From: Flavobacterium nackdongense
Lineage (GTDB): Bacteria > Bacteroidota > Bacteroidia > Flavobacteriales > Flavobacteriaceae
DNA: 64,000 bases
Assembly (NCBI RefSeq): GCF_004355225.1
Contig: NZ_CP037933.1
Span: 3,410,001-3,474,000 of the forward strand
Direction: 5' to 3'
The notes beneath the pieces are model-generated. The model was given only the letters and a program-made list of their open reading frames with translations, was not told where the DNA came from and did not search any database. A program made the position numbers and the translations under genes. This document shows positions 18,959-26,029 of the stretch, in pieces (positions within the stretch are counted from its first letter, which is position 1; every line of letters begins with the position of its first letter).

Positions 18959-20602
18959 TTAAAGTATTCTTACTTTTTTATAGCTAAAGGCATATATTAC
19001 TGCATGTAGCGCTGCAAAAAATAATGAAAAATAGAATAAGAAATGATCGTCAAGTGCTGCGTCGCTATGATGAATAAATGCAATGACAATTAGGGCCAGA
19101 ACCATTCCTAGACCTGAACTAGCCACGGTTTTGTAACTTCTAAGACTAAAATGACCTTTGTTTAATTTACTATGTTTCATTCCGTAGAACAAATACAAAT
19201 CGAAACCAATCATCATCCAAACGATAAGTCGAATCCAAGTGTCTAATGGTAAAAAGACCATCATAAACAGGCAAACAGCCACTCCGGCAATTGGCACAAA
19301 TGGCACGAGAGGAGTTCTGAAAGCTCTTGGTGCTTCAGGCATTTTTTTACGCATAATTAATACCCCAATACAAACTAAAATAAAGGCAAATAAGGTTCCA
19401 ATACTTGTCATTTCCCCGACAACTCTTGCTGGAATAAAGGCAGCAAAAAGACTCACAATGACCATAAATAATAAATTATTTTTGGCTGGAGTTCTAAATT
19501 TCGGATGCACCTCAGAGAATATTTTTGGCATTAAACCATCCTTACTCATCGAGAAAAACACTCTGCTTTGTCCCATCAGCATTACTAGTATAACAGATGC
19601 GTAGCCTCCTAAGATGGCTAATAGAATCGCATTGTTTAGCCAAGGGTAGGCTGGAGTAATCATTCCGTCAGGACCCGCTGTACCCATTGCTTCAACAGCC
19701 ACTGCTACAGGAGCGATCCCGTCTTTACCCGCAAAAGCTTGGTAATTTACAACCCCTGTCATCACGTGAGCAAAAAGAATATAAAGAATTGTACAGATAC
19801 CTAAGGACAAGAGTATTCCAATTGGCATATCTCTTTTTGGGTTTTTTGCTTCTTGTGCTGCTGTAGAAACCGCATCAAAACCAATATAGGCAAAGAATAC
19901 AATGGCAGCCGCTCTAATGATTCCAGAGAAACCAAATTCGCCAAATTTCCCTGTATTTTCGGGAATATACGGTGTGAAATTTTCAGGTCGAATGTATTGC
20001 CATCCTACTGCAATAAAGACCAAAACAACCGAAACTTTAAGCAGAACAATTATTCCGTTGAAAAAAGAAGACTCTTTGGTGCCACGAATTAAGATTAAGG
20101 ATATAATCATTACAATCAAAACGGCAGGAATATTTATGATTCCTCCCTCAAAAGGCGAAAGCATATAGGCTTCATTTATATTTATGCCGTAGCCAGCTAA
20201 AAATTTGCCAAAATACCGCGACCAACTTATAGAGACTGTTGCAGCCCCAACCGCATATTCTAAAACGAGGTCCCAACCAATAATCCACGCAATAAACTCT
20301 CCCATCGTCGCAAAGGAATACGTGTATGCGCTACCTGCAACAGGAATCATTGATGAAAATTCTGCATAGCACAAACCGGCGAACACACATCCAAAAGCGG
20401 CTACAAGGAAAGAAATCGTAATGGCTGGTCCAGCATTGGCAGAGGCCGCTAGACCTGTTATTGAAAATAATCCAGCACCAATTATGGCTCCAATTCCGAG
20501 CGCAACTAATCCGGGTGCAGTTAGTGTTTTCTTTAATCCTTTTTCAGAATCAGCAGCCTCGTTTAAGAGCTGCGATAGTGGTTTTCTTTTCCAAATAGAC
20601 AT
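18959..20602 (-). CDS. APC-family amino acid permease
   Basis: This is an inner-membrane amino acid transporter of the APC superfamily, cationic amino acid transporter-like subgroup. The protein has about 12-14 hydrophobic helices. The start of helix 1 shows the substrate-carboxylate loop GIGAIIGAGLFSITG, and helix 6 begins FFAYIGFDAVSTAAQEAKNP, a signature of the CAT/YfnA-like branch. ATG at 20602 (MSIWKRKPLSQLL) is preferred over an upstream ATG at 20668 that would add 22 polar residues from the AT-rich leader. The protein is 547 residues. Convergent with the PspC operon, divergent from the ComEA-like gene. Substrate is probably a cationic or small neutral amino acid; not determinable here. 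Confidence 0.93.
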   Translation of the reverse strand: MSIWKRKPLSQLLNEAADSEKGLKKTLTAPGLVALGIGAIIGAGLFSITGLAASANAGPAITISFLVAAFGCVFAGLCYAEFSSMIPVAGSAYTYSFATMGEFIAWIIGWDLVLEYAVGAATVSISWSRYFGKFLAGYGININEAYMLSPFEGGIINIPAVLIVMIISLILIRGTKESSFFNGIIVLLKVSVVLVFIAVGWQYIRPENFTPYIPENTGKFGEFGFSGIIRAAAIVFFAYIGFDAVSTAAQEAKNPKRDMPIGILLSLGICTILYILFAHVMTGVVNYQAFAGKDGIAPVAVAVEAMGTAGPDGMITPAYPWLNNAILLAILGGYASVILVMLMGQSRVFFSMSKDGLMPKIFSEVHPKFRTPAKNNLLFMVIVSLFAAFIPARVVGEMTSIGTLFAFILVCIGVLIMRKKMPEAPRAFRTPLVPFVPIAGVAVCLFMMVFLPLDTWIRLIVWMMIGFDLYLFYGMKHSKLNKGHFSLRSYKTVASSGLGMVLALIVIAFIHHSDAALDDHFLFYFSLFFAALHAVIYAFSYKKVRIL

Positions 20603-20768
20603 ATATTCTGGTTTAATATTATTAGTTTTCAAATATATTGTTTTTTTTATGGTAAGGGGACATAACAATATGTATTTTTTTTAAAGAGGCTTTTTTTTGA
20701 TTTTAAATGAAGCAGAAACCGAAAGAATGTAAAATATTTCATATTTTTAATTTTTCAAATTAGTTTGT

Positions 20769-21653
20769 ATGGCTTTCGAATCCATTTCGTCCCTTTTCAA
20801 GTTTTCAAGAGCTCAAAGATCTGGACTTTTTATTTTATTCAGTCTGATTGTCGGACTACAACTGCTATATTTTTTTATCGATTTTACTACAATCTCTAAA
20901 TCTTCTCGCGAGCAAGAAAAATGGCTTTCCCTGCAATCCCAAATCGATTCTTTGAAGCAAGCCAAGCTGGATTATGTGCCGAAGGTCTATCCGTTCAATC
21001 CCAATTTTATTTCAGATTATAAAGGGTACAAACTTGGTATGTCGGTTGCGCAAATCGACAGGCTGTTCGCTTTTCGAAAGCAAAATAAATATGTCAATTC
21101 GGCTCAAGAGTTTCAGGCGGTGACCCAAGTTTCGGATTCGTTGTTGAATGTTATGGCGCCCTATTTCAAGTTTCCGGACTGGGTCAATAAAAAAAAGGAA
21201 TTTGTAGTCTATAAAAAATATGACAAATCGGCTTTCGCCAAAAAAGAGAAACTAGTAATTATAGACATCAACCAAGCGACGCAAGGAGATTTGATCAAGA
21301 TTTATGGAATCGGGGAGGCTATTTCGCTCCGGATTTTGAAATTTAAAGAAAGCCTTGGTGGTTTTGTTTCGATGGAGCAAATGAACGATGTTTGGGGATT
21401 GTCGCCGGAGGTTGTCGAAAATTTGAATACCCACTTCAAGGTTTCAGCCAATCCTAAAGTTAAAAAAATAGATATCAACAATGCTTCCATTAAAGAATTA
21501 TCCTTATTTCCGTATTTCAAATATCCTATTTCTAAAAATATAGTGACTTTCAGAAGTATGAATGGCGATATAAAAAATAGTGAAGATTTAACAAAAATTA
21601 ATGGTTTGTCTATTGAAAAGGCAAAAATTATAGCCTTATATTTGGACTTTTAA
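20769..21653 (+). CDS. Helix-hairpin-helix (ComEA-like) membrane protein
   Basis: This 294-residue protein has one N-terminal transmembrane helix (about residues 19-39, GLFILFSLIVGLQLLYFF) and at least two, probably three, helix-hairpin-helix DNA-binding units. These lie around residues 85-125, 165-225 (IDINQATQGDLIKIYGIG) and 235-290 (IDINNASIKELSLF). ComEA proteins bind incoming DNA in competence, and this family member could do so at the envelope (inference). Many Bacteroidota carry this form without other com genes nearby, as here. The acyl-CoA dehydrogenase gene follows after 18 bp, suggesting co-transcription. Confidence 0.85.
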   Translation: MAFESISSLFKFSRAQRSGLFILFSLIVGLQLLYFFIDFTTISKSSREQEKWLSLQSQIDSLKQAKLDYVPKVYPFNPNFISDYKGYKLGMSVAQIDRLFAFRKQNKYVNSAQEFQAVTQVSDSLLNVMAPYFKFPDWVNKKKEFVVYKKYDKSAFAKKEKLVIIDINQATQGDLIKIYGIGEAISLRILKFKESLGGFVSMEQMNDVWGLSPEVVENLNTHFKVSANPKVKKIDINNASIKELSLFPYFKYPISKNIVTFRSMNGDIKNSEDLTKINGLSIEKAKIIALYLDF

Positions 21654-21671
21654 AATTCTTACCCTTCTACA

Positions 21672-22814
21672 ATGAACTTTGACTATAGCGAAACGCAAAA
21701 AATGATAGCCGAATCCGCGAGAGATTTTGCAGAAAAATATATTAGACCCCATATTATGGAGTGGGATGAACATCAGAAATTCCCGGCTCCTTTGTTCAGA
21801 AAAATGGGTAAAATGGGTTTTATGGGTGTTTTAGTTCCCGAAGAATACGGAGGTTCAGGTTTAGGATATCACGAATATATTGCGGTTGTCGAAGAGATTT
21901 CGAAAGTAGATCCATCGATCGGGTTGTCGGTTGCGGCGCATAATTCCTTGTGTACGAACCATATTTTGACTTTTGGAAACGAAGAACAAAAGCAAAAATG
22001 GATTCCAAAACTAGCTACAGGTGAACATATTGGCGCTTGGGGACTGACCGAACACGGTACCGGTTCTGATGCAGGCGGAATGAATACAACTGCCGTAAAA
22101 GATGGGGATGATTGGATCGTCAACGGTTCTAAAAACTTTATTACCCACGGAATTTCTGGTGAAATTGCGGTAGTTATAGTTCGTACCGGAGAAAAAGGAG
22201 ATTCAAGAGGAATGACGGCTTTTGTTTTCGAAAAAGGAATGCCGGGATTTACTTCAGGAAAAAAAGCTAATAAATTAGGAATGCGCGCCAGCGAAACTGC
22301 CGAATTATTTTTTGATAATTGCCGAGTGCCTGACGCCAATAGGCTCGGTGATGTAGGCGAAGGATTTATTCAATCGATGAAAATATTGGATGGTGGAAGA
22401 ATTTCAATTGGAGCATTGTCCTTAGGAATTGCCAAAGGTGCTTATGAAGCTTCCTTACAATATTCGAAAGAAAGACATCAGTTTGGTAAAGCGATTAGTG
22501 AATTTCAAGCGATAGCTTTTAAACTTGCTGATATGGCTACTGAAATCGAAGCCTCGGAATTGTTATTGCACAAAGCAGCTTTCTTGAAAAACAAAAGCCG
22601 AAATATGACCACACTTGGCGCAATGAGTAAAATGTATTCATCCGAAGTTTGTGTAAAAGTATCAACAGATGCTATTCAAATTCACGGTGGTTATGGGTAT
22701 ACCAAAGATTATCCGGTAGAAAAATTCTTTAGAGATTCTAAGTTGTGTACTATTGGTGAAGGAACAACCGAAATTCAAAAGTTAGTGATTTCTAGGAATA
22801 TATTAAAAGGATAA
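21672..22814 (+). CDS. Acyl-CoA dehydrogenase
   Basis: This is an FAD-dependent dehydrogenase that introduces the alpha-beta double bond into short- or medium-chain acyl-CoA in fatty acid or branched-chain amino acid breakdown. The 380-residue length is standard. N-terminal helical, middle beta (GLTEHGTGSDAGG, a flavin/substrate loop) and C-terminal helical domains are all present. The likely catalytic base is Glu363 in GEGTTEIQ, and the signature RISIGALSLGIAKGAYEAS is intact. The last 13 codons and the downstream terminator are partly duplicated at 23733-23834 beyond a toxin-like cassette. The gene itself looks whole. Confidence 0.95.
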   Translation: MNFDYSETQKMIAESARDFAEKYIRPHIMEWDEHQKFPAPLFRKMGKMGFMGVLVPEEYGGSGLGYHEYIAVVEEISKVDPSIGLSVAAHNSLCTNHILTFGNEEQKQKWIPKLATGEHIGAWGLTEHGTGSDAGGMNTTAVKDGDDWIVNGSKNFITHGISGEIAVVIVRTGEKGDSRGMTAFVFEKGMPGFTSGKKANKLGMRASETAELFFDNCRVPDANRLGDVGEGFIQSMKILDGGRISIGALSLGIAKGAYEASLQYSKERHQFGKAISEFQAIAFKLADMATEIEASELLLHKAAFLKNKSRNMTTLGAMSKMYSSEVCVKVSTDAIQIHGGYGYTKDYPVEKFFRDSKLCTIGEGTTEIQKLVISRNILKG

Positions 22815-22874
22815 AAGAAAATAGAATATAGAAAATAGAGCCAAGAAGCAAGCGATTGTGACTTGGCTTTTTTG
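22788..22874 (+). repeat. Left direct repeat: acyl-CoA dehydrogenase 3' end and terminator
   Basis: These 87 bp cover the last nine codons and stop of the dehydrogenase gene, a short AT-rich link and the terminator hairpin AGCCAAG/CTTGGCT with its T-run. They match 23748-23834 at exactly 960 bp distance with only four mismatches (22793, 22836, 22847 and 22860). Confidence 0.92.
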
Positions 22875-22906
22875 TTGCTGTTTTTTAAACTTGTTTTAAA
22901 TTTTTG

Positions 22907-22914
22907 TACATTTG
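22907..22914 (+). promoter_or_regulatory. -7 element of the kinase cassette
   Basis: TACATTTG is a perfect TAnnTTTG match 19 bp before the ATG of the 61-residue gene. The -33 region is T-rich without a clean TTG at 19 bp. It gives the cassette its own transcription start downstream of the repeat. Confidence 0.55.
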
Positions 22915-22933
22915 AATTGTAAAAAAATAAATT

Positions 22934-23119
22934 ATGGATACTTCTTATAGATTCACTTCTGATTTTGAACCTACTGAAAAACAGTTAGAAGATTTGATGA
23001 CAGAAGTCATTAAAGATGTTAAAAAACGAGCAGTAAAAGCTGATTTAAAATTTAAGGAAATTCAAAAAAAATATTTTGCAGATGTGCAAAAGCATCAATT
23101 AGCAAAACTAAAACAATGA
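22934..23119 (+). CDS. Small charged protein, putative antitoxin or partner of the zeta-like kinase
   Basis: This 61-residue protein is highly charged and predicted to be largely helical (EKQLEDLMTEVIKDVKKRAV, then ADLKFKEIQKKYFAD). I do not recognise a family. Its stop overlaps the start of the kinase gene by four bases (ATGA at 23116-23119), so the two are translationally coupled, the usual arrangement of an antitoxin in front of a toxin. It is too short to resemble classical epsilon antitoxin or PezA convincingly. It has no obvious DNA-binding helix-turn-helix. The antitoxin role is inferred from position alone. Confidence 0.6.
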   Translation: MDTSYRFTSDFEPTEKQLEDLMTEVIKDVKKRAVKADLKFKEIQKKYFADVQKHQLAKLKQ

Positions 23120-23715
23120 TTTTGAAACCCAAACTTATTGTAATTGCTGGTCCAAACGGTTCTGGAAAAACGTCTTTGACTTCTCAAATTTTAAAACACA
23201 AATGGATTGAGGATTGCGTTTATATTAATCCAGATAATATTGCACAGGAAGAGTTTGGGGATTGGAACAATTTAGAATCCGTGCTAAAAGCAGCAAAATT
23301 AGCTGCATTAATTAGAGAAGAATGTCTCGAGAAAGGTAAAAGTTTAATTTTTGAAACAGTACTTTCTGCAACTGATAAAATTGATTTTATAGAACGAGCT
23401 CTGGATTTAGGTTATTTTGTAAGGCTCTTTTTTGTTGGAACAAATCATCCCTCAATAAATGCTGGTAGAATTGCGCATCGTGTTTTAGAAGGCGGTCACG
23501 ACGTTCCTATTACAAAGATTGTAAACAGGTATTACAAATCAGTTATAAATTGTGGTTTTCTTTCTAAATCTGTCAATAGATTATATGTTTATGATAACTC
23601 GGAAGATTATGTTTCTCCAAAATTATTATTCAGAACAAAGGACGGGAAATTAGAAAAATTTTATACCGAAATAAACGATTGGGCAAAGCCTATTTTGGAA
23701 AATTTAGAGAAATAG
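23116..23715 (+). CDS. Zeta-toxin-like P-loop kinase
   Basis: This 199-residue P-loop kinase belongs to the zeta toxin / AAA_33 group. Known zeta toxins phosphorylate UDP-N-acetylglucosamine and poison wall synthesis, while other members act on different small molecules. The Walker A motif GPNGSGKT is at residues 12-19. Asp40 in YINPDNI matches the position of the general base, Phe79-Glu80-Thr81 (IFETVLS) resembles the zeta substrate loop, and the arginines of GRIAHRVLEGGHDVP (about 118-122) fit the lid. It is shorter than classical zeta (about 270-290 residues) and lacks an N-terminal extension. Its start overlaps the 61-residue gene. It sits between direct repeats, so it was probably acquired. 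Confidence 0.85.
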   Translation: MILKPKLIVIAGPNGSGKTSLTSQILKHKWIEDCVYINPDNIAQEEFGDWNNLESVLKAAKLAALIREECLEKGKSLIFETVLSATDKIDFIERALDLGYFVRLFFVGTNHPSINAGRIAHRVLEGGHDVPITKIVNRYYKSVINCGFLSKSVNRLYVYDNSEDYVSPKLLFRTKDGKLEKFYTEINDWAKPILENLEK

Positions 23716-23732
23716 TGTTGGTTTTTAGAATA

Positions 23733-23774
23733 ATCCAGAAACTGCTAATTTCGAGGAATATATTAAAAGGATAA
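23733..23774 (+). pseudogene. Remnant 3' end of a second acyl-CoA dehydrogenase allele
   Basis: Read in the dehydrogenase frame these 14 codons give IQKLLISRNILKG and a stop. The intact gene ends IQKLVISRNILKG. Five codons differ (CAA/CAG, AAG/AAA, TTA/CTG, GTG/CTA, TCT/TCG), and four of these changes are silent. Such a pattern shows a formerly selected coding sequence, not chance similarity. It lies 17 bp after the kinase stop and keeps its own copy of the terminator. Confidence 0.85.
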
Positions 23775-23834
23775 AAGAAAATAGAATATAGAAAAAAGAG
23801 CCAAGAGGCAAGCGATTGTAACTTGGCTTTTTTG
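23748..23834 (+). repeat. Right direct repeat, with terminator
   Basis: This is the second copy of the 87-bp repeat described at 22788-22874. It contains the AGCCAAG/CTTGGCT terminator (23799-23831), which now ends the kinase transcript. Confidence 0.92.
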
Positions 23835-23920
23835 ATTTAATCTATGCTCGTTATTCTTCATCCTTTTTTCTTTCTTAAAAATAATTCATAATTTATATTT
23901 CGAAATTCAAAATAAATAAT

Positions 23921-23928
23921 TACTTTTG
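23921..23928 (+). promoter_or_regulatory. -7 element of rpsU
   Basis: TACTTTTG matches TAnnTTTG exactly, 29 bp before the rpsU start. Transcription would begin near 23935, just upstream of the Shine-Dalgarno sequence. Confidence 0.6.
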
Positions 23929-23941
23929 CGCCCTTAACGAG

Positions 23942-23951
23942 AGGAGGTGAT
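23942..23951 (+). promoter_or_regulatory. Strong extended Shine-Dalgarno sequence of rpsU
   Basis: AGGAGGTGAT can pair over ten bases with the conserved 3' tail of 16S rRNA. It lies six bases before the ATG (ten counted from AGGAGG). Other genes of the window have A-rich leaders without such a site. In Flavobacterium johnsoniae, bS21 helps occlude the anti-SD, and a strong SD on rpsU mRNA allows autoregulation by ribosomes lacking bS21; this sequence fits that scheme. Confidence 0.9.
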
Positions 23952-23957
23952 AAAATT

Positions 23958-24155
23958 ATGTTAATTATACCAATTAAAGACGGAGAAAATATCGATAGAG
24001 CATTAAAGCGCTATAAAAGAAAATTTGACAAAACTGGAACTGTTCGTCAACTAAGAGCACGTACTGCTTTTATTAAGCCATCAGTTACCAACAGAGCCAA
24101 AATTCAAAAAGCGGCTTACATCCAAAATTTGAGAGATCAAATAGAGAATAGTTAA
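23958..24155 (+). CDS. rpsU: 30S ribosomal protein bS21
   Basis: This 65-residue basic protein of the small subunit sits at the 30S platform near the 3' end of 16S rRNA. The sequence MLIIPIKDGENIDRALKRYK and the following KFDKTGTVRQLRARTAFIKP are typical of the Bacteroidota S21 form. In this phylum bS21 takes part in hiding the anti-Shine-Dalgarno tail, which explains the scarcity of SD sites in the rest of the window. It has its own promoter and the only strong SD noted here. It is followed by a palindromic spacer and the Xer gene. Confidence 0.96.
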   Translation: MLIIPIKDGENIDRALKRYKRKFDKTGTVRQLRARTAFIKPSVTNRAKIQKAAYIQNLRDQIENS

Positions 24156-24157
24156 CT

Positions 24158-24352
24158 CGTTGGGTGAAATTATTAAATTTTTAGAAATAGTAAAATTGAA
24201 ACGCATAGAATCATAGAAAAAAGAGTTGGATAGCCCAGTTCTTGGGTTCACATAGCTATGATTTACTAAAATCAAGCGAAGCGTCTTAATAAAATTAATA
24301 AAAAACTATGATTCTATGTGTTTAAAAAAATTAAATTGAATTACACCCAACG
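24158..24352. repeat. Nested inverted-repeat element between rpsU and the Xer gene
   Basis: The outer arms are CGTTGGGTG (24158-24166) and CACCCAACG (24344-24352). The inner arms are 18 bp with one mismatch, AAACGCATAGAATCATAG (24199-24216) and CTATGATTCTATGTGTTT (24306-24323). Between them is about 90 bp including CACATAGCTATG and AAGCGAAGCGTCTTAA. No protein is encoded. The inner part resembles a repeat I recall from other Flavobacterium spacers (unverified). It looks like a small non-autonomous element placed 3 bp after the rpsU stop. Confidence 0.7.
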
Positions 24353-24386
24353 GGTAATAGTTAATTATTTTCTACAGTAATAAAGT

Positions 24387-24431
24387 ACCGTTAGTCATTA
24401 AAGTTTAATACCTTTGATACTAACGGTTTTT
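24387..24431 (+). promoter_or_regulatory. Overlapping hairpin/T-run and -7 element before the Xer gene
   Basis: ACCGTTAGT (24387-24395) and ACTAACGGT (24419-24427) can pair and are followed by a run of T, like a terminator for rpsU. A perfect TACCTTTG -7 element lies in the loop at 24409-24416. Transcription from it would start in the right arm and escape the terminator. Confidence 0.5.
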
Positions 24432-24434
24432 TTT

Positions 24435-25331
24435 ATGGTTAATAATAAGGACGCATTTAGAGATTACTTACAATTGGAGAAAAAATATTCTCCTCATACC
24501 GTAAATGCGTATTTGAATGACATTAACTTCTTTGAGTCATTTAATAAGAATCAATTTGATCAAGATACTATCGATCAGGCAAACTACAGTCAAATACGAA
24601 GTTGGATTGTTTCACTGGTTGACGATGCCATTTCGAATGTATCTATTAATAGGAAGATGCAATCCTTAAAATCCTATTATAAATTTCTATTAAAGACCAA
24701 GCAAATAGAGGTTAATCCACTCCTTAAACATAAGGCATTAAAAACGCCCAAAATACTTCAAATTCCATTTTCAGAAAATGAAGTAGTCGAAGTTTTGAAG
24801 CAGTTCGCTAATCCGGTAGGCTTCGAAGCGATACGAGATAAGTTGATTATTGACTTATTTTATACCACGGGGATTCGGAGAACAGAATTAATTCATATAA
24901 AAATAGGAAATGTAAATACTGCAAACCGCACTATAAAGGTATTGGGGAAAAGGAACAAAGAAAGAATTCTTCCGCTTTTGCCAGTTGTTTGCGAAGAATT
25001 GAGTTCATATTTAAATGAAAGAGCAGGTTTAGAGAAAGTTAGCGATCTGGACTTTTTTTTTCTCACAAAAAAAGGGTTAAAGTTGAGTGATTCGTTTGTT
25101 TATCGATTAATAAATACTTACTTTAGTCAAGTCTCCGCCAAGGTAAAAAGAAGTCCTCATATTGTAAGACATTCATTTGCGACCCATCTTTTAAATAACG
25201 GAGCCGATTTAAATTCAGTAAAAGAATTATTAGGACATTCTAGTTTGGCATCCACACAAATATATACCCATAGTAGTTTATCAGAACTCAAGAAAGTGTA
25301 TGGAGAGGCACATCCGAGAAATCAAAAATAA
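24435..25331 (+). CDS. Tyrosine recombinase of the XerC/XerD group
   Basis: This 298-residue recombinase has the SAM-like N-terminal core-binding domain (about 1-95) and the catalytic domain with Arg148, Lys172, His242, Arg245, His268 and nucleophile Tyr277 all present (motifs TGIRRTEL, SPHIVRHSFATH, LGHSS, IYTH). Xer proteins resolve chromosome dimers at dif. A second, different Xer protein is encoded at 58422; either could be the XerC-like partner. ATG 24435 (MVNNKDAFRDY) is chosen because an upstream TTG at 24414 lies inside the promoter element. The position between rpsU and hpf is, from memory, usual in Flavobacteriia, so this is a housekeeping gene and not the integrase of the nearby cassette. 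Confidence 0.92.
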   Translation: MVNNKDAFRDYLQLEKKYSPHTVNAYLNDINFFESFNKNQFDQDTIDQANYSQIRSWIVSLVDDAISNVSINRKMQSLKSYYKFLLKTKQIEVNPLLKHKALKTPKILQIPFSENEVVEVLKQFANPVGFEAIRDKLIIDLFYTTGIRRTELIHIKIGNVNTANRTIKVLGKRNKERILPLLPVVCEELSSYLNERAGLEKVSDLDFFFLTKKGLKLSDSFVYRLINTYFSQVSAKVKRSPHIVRHSFATHLLNNGADLNSVKELLGHSSLASTQIYTHSSLSELKKVYGEAHPRNQK

Positions 25332-25366
25332 TTCGAGAAATGTTTAACCACCTAAAAAATTAGATT

Positions 25367-25669
25367 ATGAAGGTAGATGTTCACGCGGTTAACTTTAATG
25401 TTGACAGAAAGCTAGTCGATTTTATTCAAGAAAGAATGGTCAAATTAGAAAAATATTACGACAAAGTAGTATCTTCTGACGTTTATTTGAAAGTAGAAAA
25501 GACAAGTGACAAGGAAAATAAAATTGTTGAGATGAAAATTATTGTTCCAGGCGATGATTTTTTAGTAAAAAAACAGTGTAAAACATTTGAAGAAGCAGTA
25601 GATATTGCGGCAGAATCGGTAGAACGATTGCTTGTAAAAAGAAAAGAAAAAATCAATACACATATTTAA
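25367..25669 (+). CDS. hpf: Ribosome hibernation-promoting factor, short form
   Basis: This 100-residue protein belongs to the HPF/RaiA family, which binds the 30S decoding region and helps ribosomes dimerise or idle in stationary phase. The beta-alpha-beta-beta-beta-alpha fold is visible from MKVDVHAVNFNVDRKLVDFI through the basic C-terminal helix VERLLVKRKEKIN. It lacks the long C-terminal dimerisation domain, so it is the short type. It starts 35 bp after the Xer gene and is probably in the same transcript. Grouping with S21, tRNAs and EF-Tu fits translation control. Confidence 0.93.
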   Translation: MKVDVHAVNFNVDRKLVDFIQERMVKLEKYYDKVVSSDVYLKVEKTSDKENKIVEMKIIVPGDDFLVKKQCKTFEEAVDIAAESVERLLVKRKEKINTHI

Positions 25670-25692
25670 TCTAAATTTTTTATAAAATTGTT

Positions 25693-25722
25693 TTGATTCA
25701 AAAACAAAAAGATATACATTTG
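25693..25722 (+). promoter_or_regulatory. Promoter of the tRNA-tuf operon
   Basis: TTG at 25693-25695, exactly 19 bases, then TACATTTG at 25715-25722: a full match to TTG-N19-TAnnTTTG. It lies 38 bp before the first tRNA. Confidence 0.85.
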
Positions 25723-25760
25723 CAGTCCGTTAGAAATAGCGGACTTTTTTTATTGAAATT

Positions 25761-25834
25761 GCCAGCGTAGCTCAGTTGGCTAGAGCAGCTGATTTGTAAT
25801 CAGCAGGTCGTGGGTTCGAGTCCCTCCGCCGGCT
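25761..25834 (+). tRNA. tRNA-Thr (anticodon TGT)
   Basis: The cloverleaf has acceptor GCCAGCG, anticodon stem CTGAT/ATCAG around TTTGTAA (TGT), T-loop TTCGAGT and discriminator T. As read, two pairs are imperfect: A4 opposite C69 in the acceptor and T50 opposite T64 in the T stem. CCA is not encoded. Confidence 0.93.
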
Positions 25835-25934
25835 CAATAGATGTAAGATTTTAGATTAACGATTTTAGATTTCAGATTCTTTGAAAATCAAAAATCACTG
25901 ATCCTCAATCATAAATCTGCAATCATAAAAAAAG

Positions 25935-26015
25935 GGGGAGATACTCAAGCGGCCAACGAGGGCAGACTGTAAATCTGCTGTGTGAACTTCGCAGGTTCGA
26001 ATCCTGCTCTCCCCA
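25935..26015 (+). tRNA. tRNA-Tyr (anticodon GTA)
   Basis: Acceptor GGGGAGA pairs with TCTCCCC, discriminator A. The anticodon loop CTGTAAA reads GTA. The long variable arm (GTGTGAACTTC region) is typical of bacterial tRNA-Tyr. Confidence 0.97.
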
Positions 26016-26029
26016 CTAGAATGAATTTT

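Noticed and set aside
24435..25331. Xer recombinase as the integrase of the kinase cassette
   Set aside because: It lies outside the direct repeats, beyond rpsU, and its place between rpsU and hpf appears usual in the family. It has the sequence of a chromosomal Xer protein.
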